From: Euprymna scolopes
Taxonomy: Eukaryota; Mollusca; Cephalopoda; Sepiida; Sepiolidae
Length of the DNA stretch: 24,564 nt
Direction: 5' to 3'
Assembly: GCA_024364805.1 (NCBI GenBank)
Contig: CM044508.1
Location: forward strand, 9,004,960-9,029,523
Below, piece by piece: positions 9,839-18,239 of this stretch (positions are counted from its first letter, which is position 1; each line of letters begins with the position of its first letter). The notes under the pieces were generated by a model. That model was not told where the DNA came from. It ran no database searches and saw only the letters and a program-made list of their open reading frames with translations. The position numbers and the translations under genes are program-made.

Positions 9839-10180
9839 TTGTGCTACCAGATCAGCCTTTCTGAAGACACTGACTTTCTGCTCTGAAATGCAGTAAACGT
9901 TGATGTTTTTTTTCCTTTCCTTTTGCAAAGCTCAATCATCTTCTGCATAACCACATACAAAAAAAATTTTCTCTACAAAACAACCAAACACAAAACCATG
10001 AATAAATATTTAAAGATATAAAGAACTTGAAGCATAAAAACGTTTGCATAAATGATTGAAGCCGAAAAGGGTTGATATGCCGTAAAACAAAACAATCAAA
10101 CTAAACACCATGAATAAACATTGGAAGATATAAAAGAAGACGAAACATAAAACCTTTCTCAAATTTACCAGAATTGGCAT
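9839..10180 (-). repeat. Dispersed repeat F, minus-strand copy, with two internal tandem units
   Basis: The reverse complement matches 22040-22690. It contains two diverged copies of a ~105-118 bp unit marked by GGCATATCAACC, TTTTATGCTTCAAGTTCTTT and ATATTTATTCATGG. After them comes a shared non-tandem region including GATTGAGCTTTGCAAA and CTGATCTGGTAGCAC. This copy has no interruption where the plus-strand copy carries the U2-headed insert. No coding content is seen. Confidence 0.75.
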
Positions 10181-10199
10181 GAAATAACCTGAAATCATC

Positions 10200-11240
10200 A
10201 AAATTGATCAAGAAAAGGTTGTGTCTAATTTAGAACTGATTTAACTTTGGAAAGTGTCTACGTCACGGAAAGCGTTACTAATTTGGCTATAATTTCGGTT
10301 CTGTTCATTGTAAAGAATTTTAACATGATCCATATTGTAGTCAATGAAATTCTACATTGTACATCAACTTGATATTGCTCATTAATCTTGAAAAATTTTT
10401 ATTACAGTCACAATTTACACAGAATCTTAACTCTGACTTTTTTTTTCCAGATTTAACGTATAGATCGGATGCTTTTTATAAGAGTAACCAGCATGCAACA
10501 TTTCAAATAGTTTTAGTTATCAGTGTTTCTAATGTATAAATTCGGAAATACTATATAGATGTAAGGCCCAGATAATACTTTGGCACATCGTTACGTTGTT
10601 AAGTGAAAGTATGAAGTCTTATGACTGACTTATGTTATTGTTTTCTTATTCTCTCAGCAAAAAAAAAAAAAAATCAAGATATGAGAATTTCTGTTATTTT
10701 CCAAATGTATTGAATGATTCAAATAGATTGTAATCAACAAACAACAACGTGCATTAATTGATCAATATAATTAGTTCTTGATTTATTGCAAATGAAAGTT
10801 GCGCATTCGGATTGATATTTTGAACGCGATAGCAAAACAGACAAAAAAGATATGTGCATACTTGTGCAATTTCATTAATGTTTACAAACTAATTAAACTC
10901 AAGAATTCAAGTACTTATGTTGTTTGTCTACAAGATGTTTTTTTTTTACGCACAGAATGAAAAACATGGAAATTTGTGAAGAATTAAGAATTAAATCATA
11001 TTAGATCCTACAAGAAAATCATTCAGATAAAATTGAATTCTTCTGAAGACAAAAGCATTTGTATAATTAATGCCGGATTAACAAAGTGGCAGATGTGATC
11101 AGAGTCACCTGCACTTCTACGGATCATCTGCAAAAATGATATTTTATTACTTCGAACTAGATAAATACCTGTCGCAGGGCGGGTAAAAGTAATCCTTGAA
11201 CAAAACAGATTAGAACCATTTTATGTCCCTTCACGAAGAT
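10200..11240. other. AT-rich stretch with no recognised feature
   Basis: No gene, RNA or repeat family is recognised. The few short open frames have AT-driven composition and no homology I can see. Confidence 0.5.
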
Positions 11241-11244
11241 TAAA

Positions 11245-11245
<1 letters not shown>

Positions 11246-11276
<31 letters not shown>
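11246..11276. repeat. (CTAT)n microsatellite
   Basis: About seven to eight CTAT units. Confidence 0.95.
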
Positions 11277-11278
<2 letters not shown>

Positions 11279-11285
11279 AAAAGGC

Positions 11286-11286
<1 letters not shown>

Positions 11287-11326
<40 letters not shown>

Positions 11327-11327
11327 G
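11287..11327. repeat. (TG)n microsatellite
   Basis: About 20 TG units with one GCG interruption near the end. A CGGAAACGGCTGGGCCGAT motif follows at about 11353-11371, related to the tandem array at 11890-12250. Confidence 0.95.
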
Positions 11328-11781
11328 AAAAAGAGTCCCTTTCGTATGGACTCGGAAACGGCTGGGCCGATGTTTACAAAATTTTACACAAATGTACTTT
11401 ATGTGTCTGTGAGTGTTCATAGATAGGCTTTGTATCAGAATGCCTTTGATAAGTATCAAAAATCGATAATCGAAAAATTCCAATTAAAGAAGAAACAATC
11501 CGATTTTGACCAAAGTTAACACATTGATACAGCCTAACATTACAAGTGCATTTTAAAAGTGTTATCATCGTACAAGCAAAAGGCCTCGGTGTATAAAATC
11601 AGCAGGAGGTTTTTTGATAAGACAGTAGATATTAATATTTCTGTTTAGAGCACAATTTTACCATGATATTTAACTTTTGCATTTTAAACTTTAATTCAAG
11701 CAATTATATAAAATTATTTTATCAAATTAAGCGTAGGTTCTGCACAGTGCAACATAGACTACAATGTATCGTGGACTAAAT

Positions 11782-11826
11782 CACCACAGAAAGGCATGTG
11801 AAGCTTCCTCCCGGTTCACTGTGGTG
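11782..11826. repeat. Short inverted repeat (8 bp arms)
   Basis: CACCACAG at 11782-11789 and CTGTGGTG at 11819-11826 are exact complements, with GAAGCTTC, itself palindromic, in the loop. Function unknown. Confidence 0.6.
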
Positions 11827-11889
11827 GGACCTTCACTAGAGCTGGCAATCAATCAGATCTTGATCTGTTTGTTTGTCTACCTATCCATT

Positions 11890-12250
11890 CCAATTTTCTA
11901 GCAGACTACTGGACCGATCTGACTGAAATTTTGTATGGACTATAGCTGTGATAAGCTGAAGCAAACAAAGTATCATCGTATTTGTTGGATGCACAGTTAT
12001 GGATTAATATGGATTATTAGGGATTAGTCACCACAATATCACATTTACAGTAGAAGTTTTCTCAGAAACCACTGGGCTGATCTGGGTGAAATTGTGTATT
12101 GAACCTTCGTTATAATACAATGCAGTGAACTAAGTATTATGGTGTTCCTCTGATGCAGAGTTAGGGGTTAATAGGGATTAGTATTTAATTTCTACTTTTT
12201 CTCGGAAACAACTAGGCTGATCTGGCTGAAGTTATGTATGGAGAGTTTAC
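11890..12250 (+). repeat. Diverged tandem repeat, ~140-162 bp period, about 2.3 units
   Basis: The marker GGNCNGATCTG followed by TGAAATT or TGAAGTT and GTAT recurs at about 11911, 12073 and 12213. A second shared block, TTAGGGATTAGT or AATAGGGATTAGT, lies in the first two units. The same marker appears once at 11364. The copies are heavily diverged. No coding content is seen. Confidence 0.65.
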
Positions 12251-12289
12251 TCTTTTGACTCTTTTTTACCACAAACAAGGCATATTATC

Positions 12290-14290
12290 ACATTGAAATG
12301 TAAGTGGGCTACGATTTGTTATAATGTATAGCAGAAGAGATCATATTAATGTGAAGATCGTATCTCTGTGAAGAGATAAGCAGCGAGATGTCTGTTCACA
12401 TTACATTTAAACTTCTGTAGATTAGTGCAGTCATGGAAAGCAGGAAACAGGGAATGAATTCCAAAGTCTAACAATTTGAGAGAAGAAACTATTAGTGTAA
12501 AAGGCTTTCCGGTACCTGAAGACCTCAACGGTGAAAGGGGTGGGATTTTGCTATTTTTCAGGTTAGTCAGGAGTATATACATCGAGGAGGCACATATGCT
12601 GTGAGTTCATTTAAGCACATTCCATTAAAGTACTTGTAAAAGAAGCACAGGGATGTGGCATTTTAGTGATGAGACAGTGGGTAGAGCTTGGCCGACAGTG
12701 CAGAACCTATTAGATTTGAGACTCTCTTTTGAATCCTGTCTAAGAGTGAGAGACTAATAGTAGATGTTACAATACTCCATGCACGGGCAAATTGTGGCTT
12801 TGTAAAGTTATAGGATCATTTTTGGTGTGAGTACTTTTCTCACACGGTAGAAGGAACCGACCATCTTTGCAGCAGATTTGACAATATTGTCAATGTATTT
12901 GTTCTGATTCATGTTGTCTTGTGAGGAGTTTGGAGGATGGTCTCTCAGATAGGATGTTATTTATCATGGCTATCGTTGGTTGAGAAGGTTTTTGTATTTG
13001 TTAAAGAAAAGAAGTTTAGTCTTAGTAATATTAAATGTTACCAATAATTTACAGCTCATCCCACTACAGATTGAAGGTCATTTTCTCTGCCATTGTCTTT
13101 GATATGTGTACATTCGTTTTTTTCTTCGCGGCTATTATAGGGCATGGTGTCATCAGCCAATATACTCATATCAGATACAATTTTATTACGGAGGTCATTT
13201 ATGAATATCAGGAATATTAAAGGTTCACGGATCGATCCCTGGGGCACAACTGCATTAATATCATATTGTTTAAACACGCGACCATCGAGGACAACCTAAA
13301 TTTTTTCTTTGTCTTGGAAGAATCTGAAAATATTGACCATTCGTCCAGAAATACTAAAGGATTTACTTTTCATGAGAAGCCCTTCATAGCGGATATATCC
13401 AGGGCTATATCTCTAGCTTCCCCTGTCTTACCCAATGCATCGTATATGGTTTCGGAGATGACGGTTTCAATATTTGCAATAGAACAAGCTTGATGAAAAA
13501 GAAGCTTAGCATTTACAAGATGAAGAACGAGTGCTTGATTGATTGAAGACTAAAAGATTTCACTGAAGAGGAGTAGGAGACAGATGGGGCAATAATTTTT
13601 AAATACTGGTAAATAGAGGACATTTTCCAGCTATCAGGAAAGCAAGAATCAGGTAAGCATTTGTTGAAAAGTTTGGAAAGGAGAGTAGCTAGCTGAGTGG
13701 AAGATTTTGTAATTAGTATGGCATGGATGAGGTCATACCCACACACCTTGAAAACACCTTGAAAGTTCTTTTATATCATGGACATGAAAAGGGCTGATTT
13801 TCAGATCTGCTAATGTGGTTTCTGTCAACTTAGGAAAATGTGGGAGGGAGTGATTTGAGAGGTCTAAGGTTGAGTTAGAAGTGAACCGCCGGGCAAGCAA
13901 ATCATCTTTCTTGGTTGCCATGCAAGAGACCTCACGGTTGTTAGATAGTAGAGGAGTTGTTGATTGTCCATTATTCATAAGACTGTTATACATTTTCCAG
14001 TGATCACGAGTTCTTATTTTCCACAATTCGATATGTTTCCTGGTCACTTGGGTATGCTTTCCCTTGGCGGTGGCTATTTCGCTCTTACAATTATTTCTAG
14101 ATTCAACAAAATTTTTTTCTTTGTATGACAAATCAACGAATCGGCCGAATGCTAATGCACTGTCTTTGTGCAATGGCTGCTGAACAAGTTGAAGTGAACC
14201 ATTGGAGAGAGAGGGGCTTGCTATAGTACTTCCCTGTGTGAACACATATTTCAATACCTGCTTTACACCATCTAGTTGTCTCATTGGCAC
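12290..14290 (-). mobile_element. LINE family B (Jockey-like), minus strand, fuller copy
   Basis: Reading the minus strand: a linker region (FPREVL-like, near 14240), then KDDLLARRFTSNSTLDLSNH and TTLADLKISPFHVHDI; SKLFNKCLPDSCFPDSWKM (fingers); GEARDIALDIS (motif A, with the KAFD part lost); INAVVPQGS and LIFLIFINDL (motif B); SILADDT (motif C, LADD at complement 13149-13160, aspartates intact); TFNITKTKLLFF (motif D); AAKMVGSFYRVRKVLTPKMI and, at the end, FKCNVNRHLAAYLFTE. The reading frame changes several times and stops are frequent, so the element is dead. No endonuclease is visible. Its 5' end stops where LINE A (plus) begins. Close relative of 6665-8260 but keeping motifs B-D. Confidence 0.88.
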
Positions 14291-14295
14291 ACTAC

Positions 14296-14815
14296 TTTGT
14301 AGCTTAGTGGGGGATGCCCTTTTCTCTTCCCTGCAAACTTTTTCCCACAGAAAAGACGTTGCGAGCCTGGCTCTGCTTTATCGTTATTTTCATGGCAAGT
14401 GCTAGTCTGAGCTGCAATCTATGGTCCCTCCTAACCAAAATTTCATGAGAAACACTCGTCTATCGAAAACAACTATCAATAATTTCCCACACTCTTTATC
14501 TGGGCCTAAACTTAAATGTAGATTCCATGAACAAAGCTTCTTTCTTTGAACTGCACACCTGTGGAAATCGCTTCCATTTGCCTGTTTTCCAGCTGACTAC
14601 AATCTGATTGTCTTCAAGTCCAATGTAAACAAGTTCGTGATGAACCTCCCCCCTAAGAAATCCAATTTACAAAATTCCCACTACTTATATTTATTATGCT
14701 ACAATCACATTGACTAATATATACCCATTGATCCTCATCCTCGAATGGCCTCTTGGCATTGATAAGTGGTGACTTGTGTAAAAAAATCTAAAAAAATTTA
14801 CAAATTGAATATCAT
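14296..14815 (+). mobile_element. LINE family A, 5'-truncated 3' end
   Basis: Closely matches 19697-20200. Shared coding pieces are LVGDALFSSLQ, SHRKDVASLALLYRYFHGKC, NNFPHSLSGPK and NSLPF-like sequence, followed by the same 3' untranslated region ending in AAAAAAATCTAAAAAAA. The two agree at roughly nine in ten bases by eye, so this copy is relatively young among the LINEs here. A TGA replaces the sense codon after SFFL near 14550. It abuts the 5' end of the antisense LINE B at about 14291-14296, creating a meaningless chimeric open frame at 14202-14405. Confidence 0.88.
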
Positions 14816-14995
14816 TGAATTTGATTGTCTTCAAGTCAAATGTTACCGTCCCCCTAATAATCCAATTTACAAAATTTCCACTACTTACGATTACTACGCT
14901 ATAATCCCATTGACTACTGTACACCCATTAACCATTATCCTCGAGTGGCTTTGATAAGTGGTTATTCCTATGTAAAAAAAAGACTAAAAAAATGA
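14816..14995 (+). mobile_element. Second LINE family A 3' end in tandem
   Basis: The sequence restarts at TTTGATTGTCTTCAAGTC, equivalent to the C-terminal VFKSNVN codons of the preceding copy, and repeats the 3' untranslated region (CCAATTTACAAAATTTCCAC, CTCGAGTGG, GTAAAAAAAA) in the same direction. It is either an independent, very short insertion or a duplication of the LINE end. Confidence 0.8.
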
Positions 14996-15054
14996 GAAAA
15001 AGGATGTGCATAATGATCGAGATCATGTGAAAGGCGTGGATGACGTTCGAGAAC

Positions 15055-15140
15055 ACGATCACGTGAGGAACGTCACAGCGATAACAAAAGAATGAGGAAA
15101 TAAATATCGTTGTACAACAAAACAACCAAGTTAGAAATTC
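15055..15140 (-). repeat. Dispersed repeat E, minus-strand copy
   Basis: The reverse complement contains ATTTATTTCCTCATT, GCTGTGACGT and ACGTGATCGT in the same order as 23988-24060. The palindromes ATGATCGAGATCAT and GTTCGAGAAC lie beside it at about 15012-15052. The start TGTACAAC and CRE-like GTGACGT motifs would fit the upstream part of an old LTR, but no internal element is visible. Confidence 0.5.
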
Positions 15141-15535
15141 TTTTTTATTATTTGCCCACTTTTCGACTGAGGCCAAAACGTGTGTACGTTCCCAATCAAC
15201 GTTACACTAGTACACCAACTCTGTTAACTGTTAATATATTTGTTTAATCATGTTTATAGTATTAACATTTTGCTGTGATTTTTAATTTTTTTGATTTTAA
15301 ATATTTGAATAACGGTTTGCATTTAATATTTTTCAACAATTCCATTTTTTTCTTTCACTCTGTCATTTATTGGCAATATTATATATTTAGGATAAAGCAT
15401 ATTAATACTGATTCTACATTATTAAGTTGAAGGAATAGAGGTTTGAAGCAAATTAAAACAAATCTATTTCAATTTATGTGAACTTGTTCCCGTCTTTAGT
15501 AGCTTCTATATGAACGTTTGAACTATAGTCGAACA

Positions 15536-15573
15536 CATATCTGAAGAAGGAAATTCTCCCGAAATATAATATG
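15536..15573 (+). ncRNA. Hammerhead-ribozyme-like fold with all core positions present
   Basis: CATAT at 15536-15540 pairs with ATATG at 15569-15573 (stem I, 5 bp). Then come CTGAAGA (15541-15547, core CUGANGA), GGA at 15549-15551 pairing with TCC at 15557-15559 (stem II, closed by an A-C mismatch), and GAAA at 15561-15564. The short TATA at 15565-15568 supplies a minimal helix III and an acceptable UA cleavage site. Minimal helix III is a feature of hammerheads in Penelope-like elements. The weak AU stem I and the A-C pair make in vivo activity uncertain, and chance cannot be excluded for a 38-base motif. Confidence 0.4.
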
Positions 15574-15639
15574 ATATGGAATTTCCATCAGAAAAACAAA
15601 TGCAGTTAAGGATACAATGCAATGTTATAAAAGTATAAA

Positions 15640-15689
15640 ACACACACACACGCACGCAGACGCACATGCACACACACACACACACACAA
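15640..15689. repeat. Imperfect (CA)n microsatellite
   Basis: CA run interrupted by CG and GA steps. The plus-strand open frame across it is a shadow. Confidence 0.95.
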
Positions 15690-15930
15690 ATATTGTATTA
15701 ATAAAAGATGAATCTGCACAGTCTTCTGTCGTTATATGTCTTAATTTGCTTCAGCTTTTGTTTATCATTTGCATCTCTGCATTGTATTGCCTTCTTTAAA
15801 CGACATTTATGTACAAACTAGACAATGCTTCAAGCAAATTAAATAAACCTCTTATATTTATTCTGTTTGCTGAAAGCATAGTGATAGTTTTTCCACACTT
15901 TGCATAATTCTAATATATTCGAAAGAAAAT

Positions 15931-17147
15931 GCGAGAGGTGTTTAATAAGTAATGACCCTGGCACACTTCCAGTTGTCTAATATGGTTGAAATTTTGCATG
16001 TGCAATGATTTATATTCCTATGGGTTATGTGGCAAACTCTGAACTAAATAGAGTTTTGTATTTACAAGTTTTTGAACTGAATCAGGTGTGAAATGGAACC
16101 TGTTGAGTGTCATGCAGTGATCCAGTTTTTTTTTTATTTGAAAGGATGCCTGCTACAGGAAAATTTTGTTAAAATGAAAAAAAAAACATATAATAATGAT
16201 GCCTCATCATATGACATTGGAAAACGCTAGCATCGTGAATTCAAACATGGCTGGAAATATGCAGAAACAGCTTTCAGACCTGCTTGTCCTCCCTCTTATA
16301 CCATTGATTAGGTATCTGACAGTCAAATTAAGGCTGCCGTTTTGGAAGATCTATGCGTATCTATTCGTTAAATAGCCAAAGAGGTCAGGATTAGTACAGG
16401 GTTTGTAGAAAATATTATTCATGACCATTTTCATAACCATAAGGTGTTATCCAGAAGATGAATTCTCAGGTTGCTGATATTTTTCCAGAAGCCAGAACAT
16501 GCCAAGTCCTTAAGAATGAATTTGACGATGTGCCAAGAAGATGAATCAATAATTTTTGAAAGACTGATTACACTGGACGAAACCTGGATTTATCATCATT
16601 ATCCATAGACCAAATCCCAAGTAATGCAAATGGAAGCAGTTGGACTCATCAACTTCAAAGAAATCAACCCTACACTGGTAAGGTCATGATCACAGTTTCT
16701 GAGACGAGCACAGAGTAGTGATGACAGATTTCCTGGCAAAGAGTACCACAATTACAGGAGCATCTTATGCTTCATTTTTGAGAAAATTATGAGAAACTAC
16801 CAAAATTAAAAGGTGGGGTAAGATAAACAAATATATCTTCCTTTTGCAAGATAATGCTTTGATCAACTACACGCATATCGCAAGATCAGGCGCATGGCTC
16901 AATCTCACTTTTTCTCTCATGACTTTTCACCTCTTTAAAGCCATCAAGTGTTTTTGAAAGGAAAGCATTTCACAGGTGATGCAGCTTTGATATCTGAAGT
17001 CACACTAAACAGATTCCTGAGCTTTATTAAACAATTGAAGAAATGTGTTATTCCTCTGTAGAGAAAAACTAATAAGTCTGCCAAGTTTCGTTGCTCTTTT
17101 GCTATGAGACATGAGTCAGAGGCATTAATTATTGAAAGTCCCTCCTA
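15931..17147 (+). mobile_element. Mariner (Tc1/mariner) DNA transposon, dead, with degraded terminal repeats
   Basis: The length of ~1.2 kb is near the family's usual ~1.3 kb. The 5' end GAGAGGTGTTTAATAAGTAAT and the 3' end, read inverted, GGAGGGACTTTCAATAATTA are recognisably the same terminal repeat. The transposase starts at ATG 16093: MEPVECHAVIQFFFYLKGC, then NNDASSYDI and HREFKHGWKYAETAFRP (DNA-binding half), IAKEVRISTGFVENII (second helix-turn-helix), ITLDETWIYHHYP (first catalytic Asp, codon 16576-16578), FLLQDNA (second Asp, 16850-16852) and HDFSPL (third Asp, 16921-16923). In-frame stops occur after GKR, after YTID, after SIR and where the mariner SRW tryptophan is expected. The interval between the second and third Asp is 71 bases instead of about 105 for D34D, so about 34 bases are missing and the frame is lost. 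Confidence 0.92.
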
Positions 17148-17209
17148 TATCTTTTCTATTTTTTACAATGTAATGTATTACTGTATTTTTACTAATATAT
17201 CTATATTTT

Positions 17210-17283
17210 AATAGTAATAGTAATAATAATAATAATAATTATAATAATAAGAAGAAGAAGAAGAAGAAAAAGAAGAAGAAGAA
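17210..17283. repeat. Compound (TAA)n-(GAA)n microsatellite
   Basis: A TAA run at 17210-17250 passes directly into a GAA run at 17251-17283. Confidence 0.95.
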
Positions 17284-17370
17284 TTTCATGATTACTATAG
17301 AGTCGATGCATCTATTTAATTCTTCATTAAAATCACATATATTCAGATTATAATTACAATCGAAATTTCT

Positions 17371-17387
17371 GGGGTGGGGGTGGGGGT
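17371..17387 (+). repeat. G-rich tract (three runs of 4-5 G)
   Basis: GGGGTGGGGGTGGGGG has only three long G runs, so a standard four-run quadruplex would need split runs or a partner strand. Confidence 0.6.
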
Positions 17388-17617
17388 TGTTATTTTTTTC
17401 AATATTAAATTTCTGTAAAGTTAAACTAGTTTATCTGACTTTTATTTCCATCCTCAGCTTTAGTTTTAACTTGTATTTGTAATCAATACATTGATTTACG
17501 TAACGATGCTATCAAACAAGGAGGGAGTATTTTTCAAAGTTCAAGAGAACTAGAATGAGAGAAACAAGAATGAACAGAAATTCGCTATTGAATAAGACAA
17601 AAAATATTTAACATTGA

Positions 17618-17850
17618 TGAAAATTAAGTACTTTTTTATAAGATTGAAATTCCTGATATCATAAACAGGTTCTCTCTCTGCTAAATCTAGAAATTTTAGC
17701 TTATTACTTTATTAAGTGTCATTTTTTTTTAAATCGACTATTGTATTCTTTTTTCAAATGTTCTTCCTATGCTCAAATATGAGCCATTTGAATAAAAGTG
17801 TTTATATTTTCTCTTCTTTCCAATCTTGTTAGACTAAAATTCGCTGGAAC
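17618..17850 (+). repeat. Direct repeat G, copy 1 (upstream of LINE A)
   Basis: Matches 20196-20395 in the same orientation: AAGTACTTTT, TTCCTGATATCATAA, TTTATTAAGTGT, CCATTTGAATAAA and CTAAAATTC recur in order. The AATAAA suggests the end of a transcript. The pair brackets 17850-20195. Confidence 0.75.
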
Positions 17851-18140
17851 TCGGGAATCTTTCTGTTGGAAATCTGCAGGGGATTTAAAATGGAATCCTT
17901 TATTTAACCCACAGGAGTAGCATGCTCTCGTTCCCTCAGCCAGGAGTCTCGCCTGCATTGAGTCAACATCAAGAAGAGTATAACTTTACAACTGAACTTC
18001 ACCAAGCACTCTATTTGCTATGCCATGGATCCTTGCAAAACGAGAGTATGCTACTCTCTTGGATTAAATAAATGGGATCTGCTCGAAATTCCCAGTAGAT
18101 TCTCTTGTTTGATAAAAAGATTTCCGAGTCCAACAAGATG
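17821..18140. repeat. Imperfect inverted repeat, ~100-112 bp arms, ~106 bp loop
   Basis: Left arm 17821-17932 and right arm 18039-18140 are inverted relatives. Shared, in left-arm orientation: ATCTTGTT, CTCGG(G/A)AATCTTT, AATGGAATCC-like then TTTATTTAA, and GAGTAGCAT(G/A)CTCTCGTT. The arms differ by several indels. The right arm ends exactly at the hammerhead-like motif. Inverted repeats with ribozyme motifs occur in the terminal pseudo-LTRs of Penelope-like elements, but no Penelope coding region is present. Confidence 0.7.
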
Positions 18141-18182
18141 CACCTGAAGAAGGTAGGAGGTTACATCGACCGAAACGTTGTG
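18141..18182 (+). ncRNA. Hammerhead-like motif, probably degenerate
   Basis: CAC (18141-18143), CTGAAGA (18144-18150), GAAA (18172-18175), a minimal CG helix-III loop and GTT, then GTG (18180-18182), which pairs with CAC as stem I. Stem II could be GGT facing ACC but leaves an unpaired A, and its loop is long. CCGAAACGTTGTG after CTGAAGA is a phrase I recall as recurrent in invertebrate repeats. Confidence 0.35.
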
Positions 18183-18239
18183 AAAATAATACTCAAGATG
18201 AAAGCAGTATGAAGAATTCAAACCATACAAATAATTAAT

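Noticed and set aside
14202-14405. 67-codon plus-strand protein
   Set aside because: It is a chance fusion of antisense LINE B with sense LINE A.
14694-15176. Minus- and plus-strand frames of 60-82 codons
   Set aside because: They are shadows across two LINE A 3' untranslated ends and adjacent AT-rich DNA.
17371-17387. G-quadruplex
   Set aside because: Only three long G runs, so a standard intramolecular quadruplex is not supported.
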